A DNA stretch of 64,000 nt from Allobranchiibius sp. CTAmp26 (lineage in GTDB: Bacteria > Actinomycetota > Actinomycetes > Actinomycetales > Dermatophilaceae): positions 186,001 to 250,000 of the forward strand of contig NZ_JAGEKR010000001.1 of NCBI RefSeq assembly GCF_017565405.1. Direction: 5' to 3'. Both the position numbers and the translations under genes were made by a program. The notes below the pieces were generated by a model. The model made no database searches, had not been told where the DNA came from, and saw nothing but the letters and a program-made list of their open reading frames with translations. This document shows, piece after piece, positions 1 to 8,571 of this stretch (positions are counted from its first letter, which is position 1; every line of letters starts with the position of its first letter).

Positions 1-274
1 TCGTCTCGACGGGGTGCCGGTCGACGGTGACGGTGCTGATGGCCACGACCTTCAGCTCCTCGTGCGGCTCGTGCAGCTCGAACGACGTGACGGTGGTGCC
101 CCAGTAGTCGGTCCACTGCTCCATCCACGGCGTCGGCGTGACGTCGACGCGGGAGTGCAGCACGGTCTGCCGGGCGCTCGAGAGCGGCGTGAGCCTTGCC
201 TCGTTGTAGGACTGCGTCGCCGGTCCGGTGTAGGTGTAGCCGGTGCGGTGCACCAGCCGCATGGTCACGCTCAC
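1..274 (-). CDS. Transglutaminase-like protein, N-terminal part (truncated by window edge)
   Basis: Only the first ~91 codons are present; the gene runs off the left edge. The visible part (MRLVHRTGYTY near the start, then a beta-rich stretch with WMEQWTDYWG) resembles the N-terminal beta domain that precedes the catalytic domain in bacterial transglutaminase-like proteins. The Cys-His-Asp catalytic domain would lie outside the window. A GTG start at 274 overlaps the alpha-E stop codon (GTGA), suggesting translational coupling; an ATG four codons later (262) is the alternative. It is the third gene of the ATP-grasp/alpha-E/transglutaminase operon, a common actinobacterial trio predicted to make or process a peptide-like product. 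The family call rests partly on this context. Confidence 0.8.
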   Translation of the reverse strand, partial: MSVTMRLVHRTGYTYTGPATQSYNEARLTPLSSARQTVLHSRVDVTPTPWMEQWTDYWGTTVTSFELHEPHEELKVVAISTVTVDRHPVET

Positions 275-1200
275 AGCGCCTCCGTCAGCCACTCGGGCGC
301 CACGACGCCCTCGAAATACCGCTTCGCGATCGCCTGGGTGGCGTCAGCGCAGACGCGCTGCAGCTCCTCCATCTCCCGCGGGAGGTCGGTGACGAGGTCG
401 GTCAGCGGCAGATAGGACAGTCGAGCGTGCGCCTGGCCGATGACCCGGGCCGCGTCGCCGCCGAAGCCGACCCGCCGCGACCGGGGGTCGAGCTCTTCCA
501 GGCAGTGGCCCGCCTGCTCCAGCAGGTGGGAGATGGACCGTGGGAAGAGCCGGTCCAGCAGGAGGAACTCCGCTGCGGCGCGGGGTGATTCGGTCACCCG
601 ATACACGCGGGTGAACGCGTGGGCGGCGCCGCAGGAGCGCAGCGTGAGCGCCCACGCGCCGTTCGGGCCGGAGACGTAGTTGCCCATCATGATCAGCCGC
701 GCGGTCATGTCGATCCGCTCGATGCTGCGGCCCAGCACGATGAACTGCCAGCCGTCGTCGTGGCTCTGGGTGCTGTCGGCGAGCGCGGAGATCATGCTGG
801 CCCGTTCGCGCACGAACCGGAACGCGTCCGCGGGTCGCCGCTGTTGCAGCTGGCCCGCGAGCACCGCGTTGTAGGTGCTGTTGATCGCTTCCCACACCTC
901 GGTGGAGACGACCTCCCGCGAACGACGGGCGTTCTCCCGCGCGGTCTCGATGGCGTAGGCGATGGACGGCGCCGCCGTACGGTCCAGCAGCAGGGTCTGC
1001 AGCAGCGCGTTGGCGTCCGGGGTGCCCTCGCCGTAGTCGATGCCCATGGCGGCCATCACCGACCGGCAGGTGGCCTCCTCGTCGATGACCGGGTCCTCGA
1101 TGAGGAGTTGCAGGTAGGTATCGAGGATGCGTGCCGTGCATTCAGCGCGCTCGACGTACCGGCCGATCCAGAAGAGGGCCTCGGCGATCCGGCTCAGCAT
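271..1200 (-). CDS. Alpha-E domain protein (DUF403)
   Basis: 309 aa, all-helical, beginning MLSRIAEALFWIGRYVERAE, the characteristic opening of alpha-E (DUF403) proteins. The start codon directly abuts the stop of the upstream circularly permuted ATP-grasp gene, and the stop overlaps the transglutaminase-like start, so the three are almost certainly one coupled operon. The biochemical role of alpha-E proteins is unproven; comparative genomics predicts that they work with the ATP-grasp ligase in a peptide or amide-bond forming pathway. Length and arginine/glutamate-rich helices are typical. No signal peptide, so cytoplasmic. Confidence 0.93.
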   Translation of the reverse strand: MLSRIAEALFWIGRYVERAECTARILDTYLQLLIEDPVIDEEATCRSVMAAMGIDYGEGTPDANALLQTLLLDRTAAPSIAYAIETARENARRSREVVSTEVWEAINSTYNAVLAGQLQQRRPADAFRFVRERASMISALADSTQSHDDGWQFIVLGRSIERIDMTARLIMMGNYVSGPNGAWALTLRSCGAAHAFTRVYRVTESPRAAAEFLLLDRLFPRSISHLLEQAGHCLEELDPRSRRVGFGGDAARVIGQAHARLSYLPLTDLVTDLPREMEELQRVCADATQAIAKRYFEGVVAPEWLTEAL

Positions 1201-2892
1201 CTAGCGCTCACCGCCGAACGACGTCTGCACGGTCTGGCTCTGGCTCTGCGTGCCACCGGAACCGCTCTGCGACTGCCGTTGCGGCTGCGCGGATTCGGTG
1301 GGAGGGGGCTGGGACTGCGTCGTGTCGGGCTCGGCCGAACGTCCGGCGCGCAGGCTCGGATGGACGACGGCGTCCTCGGCGGCCGGTGCCGGTGAGGGCT
1401 CCGGGACGGCGCCGCGGTCGCCCGCGAGCACCCAGGTGTCCTTGGAGCCGCCGCCCTGGCTGGAATTGACGATGAGCTCACCCTCCGGAAGTGCCACCCG
1501 GGTGAGGCCGCCGGGCAGCACCCAGACCTTCTCGCCGTCGTTGATCGCGAACGGCCGCAGGTCCACGTGCCGCGGTGCCATGGTGTCGCCGATGAGCGTC
1601 GGCACCGTGGACAGCTGGATCACCGGCTGCGCGATCCAGCCGCGCGGGTCGGCGATCAGTCGCTTGCGCATCTCGTCCAGTTGGGTCTTGGTGGCGCGCG
1701 GACCGATGATGATGCCCTTGCCGCCGGCGCCGTCGACGGGTTTGACGACCAGCTCGTCGAGCCGGTCGAGCACCTCGGCGCGGTGCTCGGCGTCCTCCAT
1801 CCGCCAGGTGTCGACGTTCGGCAGGATCGGCTCCTGGCCCAGGTAGTAGCGGATCAGGTCGGGCACGTAGGTGTAGGTCAGCTTGTCGTCGGCGACGCCG
1901 TTGCCCACGCCGTTGGCGATCGTGACGTTGCCGGCCCGCGCCGCGTTGAGCAGCCCGGGCACCCCGAGCATCGAATCCCTGCGGAAATGAACGGGATCCA
2001 GGAAGTCGTCATCCACGCGCCGGTAGATCACGTCGACCGGACGTAGGCCGTTCGTGGTCCTGACCAGCACGCGGCCGCCCTGGGCGACGAGGTCGCGTCC
2101 CTCGACCAGGCGGGTGCCCATCAGTCGGGCCAGCAGCGCGTGCTCGAAGTACGCGGCGTTGAAGGCGCCGGGGGTCAGCACGACGACCGTCGGATCGGCG
2201 ACGCCGCTGGGGGCACAGGCCCGCAGGCTGGCCAGCAGCTTGGCGGGGTACTGCGACACCGGCCGGATGCGGTGGTGGGCGAAGACCTCGGGCAGCGCCG
2301 TGGACATGGCGCGCCGGTTGGAGATGACGTACGAGACGCCGGAGGGGATCCGGACGTTGTCCTCCAGGACCCGGAAGTCCCCGTTGCCGTCGCGGACCAG
2401 GTCGATGCCCGAGACGTGCACCCGCACGCCGTGCGGGTAGTTGATCCCCTTGGCGACCCGCAGGAAGTGCGGGCTGCTGGTGACGACGCGGCGCGGGATG
2501 ACGCCGTCCCGGAAGACCTGCCCCTCGTCGTAGATGTCGGCCAGGAAGGCCTCCAGAGCCCGGACGCGTTGCGCGACACCGGCTTCCACGTGCGACCAGG
2601 TCTGCGCCTCGATCAGACGCGGCACGATGTCGATCGGGAACGGGCGCTCCTGTCCGCCGATGTCGAAGGTGACGCCCTGGTCCAGGTAGGAGTGGCCCAG
2701 GTAGTCGGCCCGCGCCTGCACCTCCTGCACCGACAGGCGCTGCATCTGACGCTGGATGCCCATGTAGTCGGGCCGGCAACTGGTGCCGTCGTACATCTCG
2801 TCGAATGTGTCCGTCCCCGAGCGGTATCCGCCGAAAACCTGACCCGAGGTGCCGCCCTGCGTCTGGCTCTGGCTCTGCGTCACGCCGGTCAC
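1201..2892 (-). CDS. Circularly permuted type 2 ATP-grasp protein
   Basis: 563 aa with a GTG start. The core (about residues 30-480) matches circularly permuted ATP-grasp proteins (DUF404/DUF407): DIVPRLIEAQTW near residue 90 and KPVDGAGGKGIIIGP near 390, the glycine-rich ATP-binding loop. These enzymes are predicted carboxylate-amine ligases; the natural substrate is unknown. First gene of the operon with alpha-E and a transglutaminase-like protein. Oddity: both ends carry low-complexity Gln/Ser/Thr tails (TQSQSQTQ at residues ~5-12 and TQSQSQT near the C-terminus) encoded by an identical 20-bp sequence. The C-terminal ~80 residues (SAQPQRQSQSGSGG) look disordered and are beyond the usual family length. 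Confidence 0.92.
   Translation of the reverse strand: MTGVTQSQSQTQGGTSGQVFGGYRSGTDTFDEMYDGTSCRPDYMGIQRQMQRLSVQEVQARADYLGHSYLDQGVTFDIGGQERPFPIDIVPRLIEAQTWSHVEAGVAQRVRALEAFLADIYDEGQVFRDGVIPRRVVTSSPHFLRVAKGINYPHGVRVHVSGIDLVRDGNGDFRVLEDNVRIPSGVSYVISNRRAMSTALPEVFAHHRIRPVSQYPAKLLASLRACAPSGVADPTVVVLTPGAFNAAYFEHALLARLMGTRLVEGRDLVAQGGRVLVRTTNGLRPVDVIYRRVDDDFLDPVHFRRDSMLGVPGLLNAARAGNVTIANGVGNGVADDKLTYTYVPDLIRYYLGQEPILPNVDTWRMEDAEHRAEVLDRLDELVVKPVDGAGGKGIIIGPRATKTQLDEMRKRLIADPRGWIAQPVIQLSTVPTLIGDTMAPRHVDLRPFAINDGEKVWVLPGGLTRVALPEGELIVNSSQGGGSKDTWVLAGDRGAVPEPSPAPAAEDAVVHPSLRAGRSAEPDTTQSQPPPTESAQPQRQSQSGSGGTQSQSQTVQTSFGGER
1232..1251. repeat. 20-bp direct repeat, copy at 3' end of ATP-grasp gene
   Basis: The 20 bases here are identical to 2861-2880 and encode the Gln-Ser repeat tail at the C-terminus of the ATP-grasp protein. 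Confidence 0.9.
2861..2880. repeat. 20-bp direct repeat, copy at 5' end of ATP-grasp gene
   Basis: Exact match to 1232-1251, same orientation and same reading frame. It encodes the N-terminal Gln-Ser tail of the ATP-grasp protein. Confidence 0.9.
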
Positions 2893-2973
2893 GCTATCCC
2901 GATCGTGTTAAGTCGCTGTTTCGTTCGGCCGGATCGATCCCGTGTACGCCGTTTCGCGGGCGGCTCGACCGGC

Positions 2974-3900
2974 TCAACTGACGATGTCCTTGCGTTCGAA
3001 ACGCCACCAGGCGAGCGCCAGGAACCCCGCCGAGAAGGTCAGCGCCACGCCCGTGCCGCGGATCATGTCGTCCCAGTTGACGCTCGGGCCCAGGGCATCG
3101 AGCCAGGAGTACTGGAAGTGGGTGGGCAGGTAGTCGCGGTAGGAACCGAGTGCGGTGATGGCGTCCAGGATGTTCGAGACGACCACCAGGAGCACGGCGC
3201 CGCCGACCGCACCGAGCGGGGCGTCGGTGAGCACGCTCAACAGGAAGGCCAGAGTGGCCACCAACAGCGACTGCACGCTCGCATACGCAACGACGATCAG
3301 CAGGCGCTGCAGGCCCACTCCGGTGCTGAACGAGCCGCCGAGGGGCGACTGGGCGGGCGCCCAGCCGAAGAACACCCCGCCCACCAGGAACGACCAGACG
3401 GGCACCAGCAGGTTGGCGCCGAGGCTGAGGCAGAGCGCGACGGTGAGCTTCTGACGCAACAGGCGAGGGCGCGGCACGGGGATGGCGAGCAGATAGCGCA
3501 GGGAGGACCAACTGGCCTCGCTCGCCACGGTGTCACCGCAGAAGAGGGCGACGATGACCACGAGCAGGAAGGCGGCAGAGGCGAATTCGGTGTAGAACGC
3601 GAAGTTGGTGGCACCCGCGGTGCCGAGGGTGATCAGCGCCGATCCGCCCGCGCCGCCACCACCCCCGCCGCCACCACCGCGGCCGCCGCCGCCGTTGTTG
3701 ACCTTCAGCGCGACCGCCACGATGACCGGGAGGACGATCAGCAGCAGGGCCGCCAGCTGGGTGCGACGGCGGCGCAGCTGGCGCACGAACTCCACGCGCA
3801 GCGAGAGGGTGCGTCCGGGGCGGAACACCGCGCGCTCGGTCGTGGGCAACTCGCCCAGCCGGTCGTGGACGCCACGGCGCGTCGCGGCGATCTCGTTCAT
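2974..3900 (-). CDS. ABC transporter permease with poly-glycine loop
   Basis: 308 aa, about six membrane segments: one near residues 48-66 (LAALLLIVLPVIVAVAL), then after a loop the remaining five, ending in a basic tail (WWRFERKDIVS). This is an ABC-2 type permease layout. The start overlaps the 3' end of the ATPase-hydrolase fusion gene by 4 bp (ATGA), so the two form one transporter. Unusual feature: directly after the first membrane helix there is a run of about 17 residues that is nearly all glycine (about residues 70-87), predicted to sit on the outer face. No substrate-binding protein is encoded; ABC-2 systems with this layout are usually exporters. Substrate unknown. Confidence 0.9.
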   Translation of the reverse strand: MNEIAATRRGVHDRLGELPTTERAVFRPGRTLSLRVEFVRQLRRRRTQLAALLLIVLPVIVAVALKVNNGGGGRGGGGGGGGGAGGSALITLGTAGATNFAFYTEFASAAFLLVVIVALFCGDTVASEASWSSLRYLLAIPVPRPRLLRQKLTVALCLSLGANLLVPVWSFLVGGVFFGWAPAQSPLGGSFSTGVGLQRLLIVVAYASVQSLLVATLAFLLSVLTDAPLGAVGGAVLLVVVSNILDAITALGSYRDYLPTHFQYSWLDALGPSVNWDDMIRGTGVALTFSAGFLALAWWRFERKDIVS

Positions 3901-6485
3901 TCGTCCGCTCCGACCAGTTGCATGAAGACCTCTTCCAGCGAATGCCGGGTGGCGACCTGATCGGCGTCGATGCCTGCCGCGGCGAGCACCCGCACTGCCC
4001 GCTCGGGGTCGGCCACCCGCAGGCGGTCGGGTCCGGCGACCGCGCCGACGATCTCCTGCACCGACCCGGCGGTGATCAGCCGTCCGTTGTGCATCACGAC
4101 GACGTGCGTGCAGGTCTGCTCGACCTCGTCGAGCAGATGGCTGGACAGGACGACGGTGCGGCCGGTCTCGGCGTACCGGCGCAGCACCTCACGCATCTCG
4201 ATGATCTGCGGCGGATCCAGTCCGTTGGCGGGCTCGTCCAGGATGAGCAGCTCCGGGAGGCCGAGCATGGCCTGCGCGATCGCGAGGCGCTGCCGCATGC
4301 CCTGGCTGTAGGTCTTGACGCGGCGTTCGATGGAGGGGCCGAGTCCGGCGATCTCCAGAGCGGTCTCGAAGTCGGCGTCCTCGTGCGGGCGGCCGGTCGC
4401 GGCCCAGAAGAGGCGCAGGTTGTCGCGGCCGGACAGGTGCGGCAGCAGTCCGGGGCCCTCGATGAAAGCACCCGTGCGGGAGAGCACCGCGGCTCCGGGT
4501 CCGACCAGCTCGCCGAAGAGCCGGATCGTGCCGGTGGTGGGCGCGATGAGCCCCATGAGCGTGCGCAGGAGGGTGGTCTTGCCCGCGCCGTTGGGCCCGA
4601 GGAGCCCCACGACCTGGCCCGGCTGCACCGAGAAGGTGACGTCGTCGACGGCCCGGTAGCCGTCGGCGTACACCTTGCCGAGGTGCTCGATGCTGACGGG
4701 CACCTCCTGCAGCGCCGGCTCGAACGACCGGCGCCGGCGCCGACGTATGGCGCTCAGAGCGGCGCCGAGCAGGAACAGCCCCATCGCGACCACCCCCACG
4801 ATCAGCCAGGGCCATGGGTGGCCGGTCGACTGGGTGCGGCCGACGACGGTGGCCAGCTGCAGTTGCGGGGAAGCGAGCGCGACGTCGTAGCTACGCGCGT
4901 CGACCGGCAGCTGGTAGGCGAGGTCGGTCGTCGCGACACGCACCACGAGACGGTGGCCTGCAGGCACCGACTGCACGATGCCCGGCAGTCGGACTGTCAC
5001 CGTGGTGGGCACGCCCGGCCGCATACCTGTCAGGCGGATCGGGGCGACCAGGCCGGAAGGGAGGGTATCGGTGCCGTCCGGTGCGACGTCGTGCAGCGAG
5101 GCGAAGAGCGTGGCGTCGGTCGTGCTCCGCGCGGTGATGCGCAGACGGACGGTGGAGGAGCCGGCGACCAGCGCCGTCTTCGCCAGCGGCTTCGACGGGA
5201 ACGACGCGAACTGCCCTGGTATCGAGGACAGTTGGGAGGCTCCGGCCACGCCGGCGAGACCGGCCGCCTGGCCGAGTAGACCGCCGAGGCCGGGGACCGC
5301 GGTGACCGCCGCGGGGTTTCCGCCCGCGGGGGCGAAGACCGTCGTCGACGGGCCGGACAGCGTGGTCGGCACCTGCCTGCCGGCGCCGTAGCCACCCTCG
5401 ACCTGCACCGTCTGATCGATGCTCGAGCCGTCCTGGGCCGACAGGGCTGCGCCGGTCAGGGACGCGGTGAACGAACGGTCCGGGACGCGTCCATGCTTCA
5501 GGATCGGGTCGAACCAGCCGCGCAGATAGCTCTCGAGCTGGGAGGTCGAGGTGCCGCCGTCATGGCCACCGCTGCGCCAGACGACCTTGGTCGGCGTGCC
5601 GGTGGCGGCGATACCGCGGGCGTTCGCGTCGGCCTGGGACAGGTCGAAGAGGGAGTCCTGCTCGCCCTGACTCAGCAGGGTCGGCGCCGTGATCCGGCTC
5701 AGCACCCGCGCGGGGCTGGACGCGCGCAGCAGGCTCAGGATCGTCGCGTCGGGCCGGCCGGTCGCAGCGGCCCGCTGGTAGGCCGCGCATACGTCGGCCG
5801 CGAAGCGCCCGCACCCGCTTCCGCTGGGTGTCCGACTCGCGGCGGCGCCGAACAGCTGACCCGCCCAGAGCTTCTTGAACACTCCGGGCGCGCCGCCCTC
5901 CGCGGCGTTGGGGAAGAGGGCCGTCGACAGGTCGTTCCAGGTGATGTCGGCTCCGACGGCGTCGACCCGGCGGTCGGTGCCGGCGAGCAGCAGCGCCAGT
6001 CCCCCGCCGTACGACGATCCGGCGACGCCGATCCTCGGGTCTCCCGGGTGGTCCTTGACGACCTGCGGCATGGCCGCGAGATAGGACACGAGGAGCCGGG
6101 CGTCGGCGACCTCGTAGTTCGGCGCGTCGAGGTGGATCGAACCGCCTGACCTCCCGAATCCCCTTGCGGTGTAGGCCATCACCACGTAGCCGTCCGCGGC
6201 GAGCGACCGCGCCTCGGGCGCGAGATCCGTCTTGCTTCCGCCGAAGCCGTGCGCCAGCAGGATCGCCGGGGCGGGCGTCTTCGCCGGGAGGTAGACCGTG
6301 GTGTCGAGCCGCACCGGGGTCCTGCCCTCGGGCGTGCCGGCGACGAACTGCGAGCGGGTGGCGATGTGCGGGCTGCCGGGCCTGAAGAGCGCGATCCCAG
6401 CGGCGACCAGAACGACGACCACGAGCGCCGCGAGCAACGCGCGTACGGTGCGCGACCGCGGGAGTCTGGACCGCGGCAGCAACAT
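3897..6485 (-). CDS. Alpha/beta hydrolase - transmembrane - ABC ATPase fusion protein
   Basis: 862 aa in three parts. Residues ~15-34 form a membrane anchor. Residues ~45-540 form an alpha/beta hydrolase of the CocE/X-Pro dipeptidyl-peptidase type with nucleophile elbow GSSYGG (Ser158), a GGHDGG motif that probably carries the catalytic His, and a C-terminal beta-rich domain. A second membrane helix (~561-582, then an Arg-rich stop-transfer) leads to an ABC ATPase: Walker A GPNGAGKTT (~629-637), signature SQGMRQR, Walker B LLILDEPANGLDP, H-loop SSH. Two helices place the hydrolase outside and the ATPase inside. It is coupled by 4-bp overlap to the permease. Inference: an exporter whose ATPase chain carries an extracytoplasmic hydrolase or peptidase. 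Substrate unknown. Confidence 0.9.
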   Translation of the reverse strand: MLLPRSRLPRSRTVRALLAALVVVVLVAAGIALFRPGSPHIATRSQFVAGTPEGRTPVRLDTTVYLPAKTPAPAILLAHGFGGSKTDLAPEARSLAADGYVVMAYTARGFGRSGGSIHLDAPNYEVADARLLVSYLAAMPQVVKDHPGDPRIGVAGSSYGGGLALLLAGTDRRVDAVGADITWNDLSTALFPNAAEGGAPGVFKKLWAGQLFGAAASRTPSGSGCGRFAADVCAAYQRAAATGRPDATILSLLRASSPARVLSRITAPTLLSQGEQDSLFDLSQADANARGIAATGTPTKVVWRSGGHDGGTSTSQLESYLRGWFDPILKHGRVPDRSFTASLTGAALSAQDGSSIDQTVQVEGGYGAGRQVPTTLSGPSTTVFAPAGGNPAAVTAVPGLGGLLGQAAGLAGVAGASQLSSIPGQFASFPSKPLAKTALVAGSSTVRLRITARSTTDATLFASLHDVAPDGTDTLPSGLVAPIRLTGMRPGVPTTVTVRLPGIVQSVPAGHRLVVRVATTDLAYQLPVDARSYDVALASPQLQLATVVGRTQSTGHPWPWLIVGVVAMGLFLLGAALSAIRRRRRRSFEPALQEVPVSIEHLGKVYADGYRAVDDVTFSVQPGQVVGLLGPNGAGKTTLLRTLMGLIAPTTGTIRLFGELVGPGAAVLSRTGAFIEGPGLLPHLSGRDNLRLFWAATGRPHEDADFETALEIAGLGPSIERRVKTYSQGMRQRLAIAQAMLGLPELLILDEPANGLDPPQIIEMREVLRRYAETGRTVVLSSHLLDEVEQTCTHVVVMHNGRLITAGSVQEIVGAVAGPDRLRVADPERAVRVLAAAGIDADQVATRHSLEEVFMQLVGADE

Positions 6486-6540
6486 GTCACCAGTAAAGAC
6501 GGCGGTGCTGTGGAAAGGCGGGGTGACCCCATCCGAGCAC

Positions 6541-6568
6541 CCCGCGCGGTCGTCGTCGGTCGCGCGGG
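6541..6568. repeat. GC-rich inverted repeat in divergent intergenic region
   Basis: Perfect 8-bp arms (6541-6548 and 6561-6568) with a 12-nt loop. It lies upstream of both flanking genes, so it is not their terminator. It sits 21 bp from the REP-like palindrome and may belong to the same structure. Confidence 0.5.
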
Positions 6569-6589
6569 TTCCCCTCGTAGTGCGCGGTT

Positions 6590-6629
6590 TGCGTTCGCGG
6601 CCAGGGCCGCAGCACTGGCCGCAAACGCA
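6590..6629. repeat. REP-like palindrome, copy 1
   Basis: 15-nt arms (6590-6604 and 6615-6629, one mismatch) around a 10-nt GC-rich loop. The arms GCGTTCGCGGCCAG / CTGGCCGCAAACGC recur at 10093-10158. This copy is between divergently transcribed genes, so a terminator role is unlikely. Confidence 0.8.
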
Positions 6630-6661
6630 GACCGACCACCTCGCCGTACGCCGGTCCTAGG

Positions 6662-7171
6662 GTGACGGCCATGCCGTCTCAGCCCTCTCAGCCCTCGCCC
6701 CCACCTCACCGGCCGGACGAGATCGACGGGTTGCTCGGGTTCCTGGAGTGGCAACGCCACGGGATCCGCTACGCACTGGACGGCATCACCGACGCGCAGG
6801 CGCGGCTGAGGCCCATCCCGTCGACGACCCTGACCCTGGGCGGTCTGCTCAAACACGTGGTGGCCACGGAGAGGTCGTGGATCCGCACGGACGTCGAACG
6901 CGGTGAGGAGGAGCCGCGTACGGACGAGTTCATCCTCGGCGACGACGAGACGGTCGCCGAGTTGCTCGCTGCGTGGCAGGTCGAGGCCACCCACACGGAG
7001 GACGTGGTGCGGTCCGGGATCGCCCTCGAACGCGAGGTGCCGGACTACCAGGGCGGACCGTCGAACAACGTGCGCTGGGTGCTGCTGCACCTCGTGGAGG
7101 AGATGGCCCGCCACGCCGGCCACGCCGACCTGCTGCGTGAGGCGATTGACGGGCAGACCTATCGGCGCTGA
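6662..7171 (+). CDS. DinB family protein (DUF664)
   Basis: 169 aa from GTG 6662; ATG 6671 is an alternative start. Four-helix DinB/YfiT-like fold with the DUF664 pattern: LLGFLEWQRHGIRYALDG near the N-terminus, GGLLKHVVATERSW (His of the metal triad), and HLVEEMARHAGHADLLRE near the end (two more likely metal-binding His). Family members are metal-dependent thiol transferases (mycothiol or bacillithiol linked) or of unknown function. Convergent with the MFS gene, 14 bp away. The N-terminus is Pro/Ser/Gln-rich. A second DinB-fold gene lies at 11965-12465. Confidence 0.87.
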   Translation: MTAMPSQPSQPSPPPHRPDEIDGLLGFLEWQRHGIRYALDGITDAQARLRPIPSTTLTLGGLLKHVVATERSWIRTDVERGEEEPRTDEFILGDDETVAELLAAWQVEATHTEDVVRSGIALEREVPDYQGGPSNNVRWVLLHLVEEMARHAGHADLLREAIDGQTYRR

Positions 7172-7185
7172 GGGTCGACGTGCTG

Positions 7186-8571
7186 CTAGGCGCCGCGGGC
7201 CAGCCGGTCAACCCGCCGCAGCGACCGATCGGTCACGGTGATGGCGAAGAAGAGGACGGCCGCGATCAGCATGAAGACGGCCAGACCGTGCAGGCCGGCG
7301 CTGTCGGCGCCGGCGTGGAAGAACACCCCGCCGGCGGCGGCGGCCAGGATCGCTCCGAGGTAGGCGAACGTGCGCAGCAGCCCAGACGATGCGGCGATGT
7401 GCGCCGGATCCGCCTGGTGGTAGAGCGTGTTCTGGATAGCCAGGCTGTTGAGTCCCTGGGGCACGCCGAGGACGACGGCGATCAGTACGAGGTACCAGAT
7501 GGGTGCGGCTCCGCGCACGAGCAGCACCAACGTCGACCCGAGCACCTGAGCGACGGCCCCCACGATGAGCTTGCCGCGAACCTGCGGGCGACGGCCGGTG
7601 AGCGAGGAGACGATCAGGCCGGTCCCGAACGCCGGCAGCAGGATCAGGCCGGCAGACGCGGCACTGAGCCCGCGACCGTCCTCGAGCCACTGGGTGAAGC
7701 CGTAGATAAACGAGTACGACACGGTGTACGCGACCAGGGCCCGCGCGTACGTCACCATCAGCGGCACGTTCCCCGCGAGCAGCCGCAGGTCGATGAACGG
7801 CGCGCGGCTGCGCAGCTCGTACGCGGCGAATCCGGCGCCGACGACGACCGCGGCGAGCAGCAGCCAGCCACCCGTCAGGCTCAGGTGGAGCAGGAAGACC
7901 AGCAGCAGTACCAAGGTGGTGGCGAAGAGCAGGATGCCGACGACATCGATGCGCGGGTGCTCCGGACGCTCGGCCTGCAGGGTGGTGGTGCGCGGCAGGA
8001 AGACCCAGCCGAGCACGAGACACGCGATGGACAGCGGGATGTTCACGGCGAACGTCGTACGCCAACCGCCGAGCCCGATGAGCAGTCCGCCCAGGGTCGG
8101 TCCGATGACCGCGATGGTCTGGGTGGCGACCGACAGCGCGGTGAGCACGCCGGCAGGACTCCTGATGCCGGTCCGCTCGGCCTCGCTACGGATCAGGTAC
8201 ATCGACGCCGGATAGGCACCGCAGGTGCCGAAGCCGAGGATCACGCGGGCGACGATCAGGACCGCGAGACTGGGAGCGAGCAGGCCCACCACCCCGGCGA
8301 TCCCGGTGAGCGCCGTGCTCATCAGGTAGAGCCGCCGCGGCCCGAACGTGTCGACGAGGCTCCCGACCAGCGGCTGCCCGATCGACGTCGCGAGATAGAG
8401 AGCGGAGACCAACCACGCGGTCTGCGAGGCCGGCGCGCCGAACGCCACACCGATGGGCACGAGCGCGACCGCGATGATCGAGGAGTTGACCGGGTTGAGG
8501 ATCGACCCGAGCATCATCGGCGCGAGCAGCCGGCGGTCGAACCTGTCGGCGGATGCCGTCGCTGCGGTCAC
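7186..8571 (-). CDS. MFS drug-type efflux transporter (DHA2/EmrB-like)
   Basis: 461 aa, about 14 hydrophobic segments, beginning LAPMMLGSILNPVNSSIIAVALVPIG as in DHA2 multidrug transporters. The second segment carries the motif A region (GSLVDTFGPRR) and the region around residue 140 gives RVILGFGTCGAYPA (motif C-like). A GTG start at 8571 overlaps the MarR stop codon, so it is translated with its regulator. The operator upstream of marR implies induction when the regulator's ligand is present. Substrate unknown; exporters in this arrangement usually remove a drug, phenolic compound or metabolite. Upstream in-frame extension into marR is not used. Confidence 0.9.
   Translation of the reverse strand: MTAATASADRFDRRLLAPMMLGSILNPVNSSIIAVALVPIGVAFGAPASQTAWLVSALYLATSIGQPLVGSLVDTFGPRRLYLMSTALTGIAGVVGLLAPSLAVLIVARVILGFGTCGAYPASMYLIRSEAERTGIRSPAGVLTALSVATQTIAVIGPTLGGLLIGLGGWRTTFAVNIPLSIACLVLGWVFLPRTTTLQAERPEHPRIDVVGILLFATTLVLLLVFLLHLSLTGGWLLLAAVVVGAGFAAYELRSRAPFIDLRLLAGNVPLMVTYARALVAYTVSYSFIYGFTQWLEDGRGLSAASAGLILLPAFGTGLIVSSLTGRRPQVRGKLIVGAVAQVLGSTLVLLVRGAAPIWYLVLIAVVLGVPQGLNSLAIQNTLYHQADPAHIAASSGLLRTFAYLGAILAAAAGGVFFHAGADSAGLHGLAVFMLIAAVLFFAITVTDRSLRRVDRLARGA

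Noticed and set aside
2140-3960. Plus-strand frame across ATP-grasp and permease genes
   Set aside because: Shadow; composition rich in Gly/Gln/Arg/Asp and no motifs, while the minus-strand genes match families.
6486-6661. Terminator function for REP-like copy 1
   Set aside because: Flanking genes are transcribed away from each other, so no transcript should end here.
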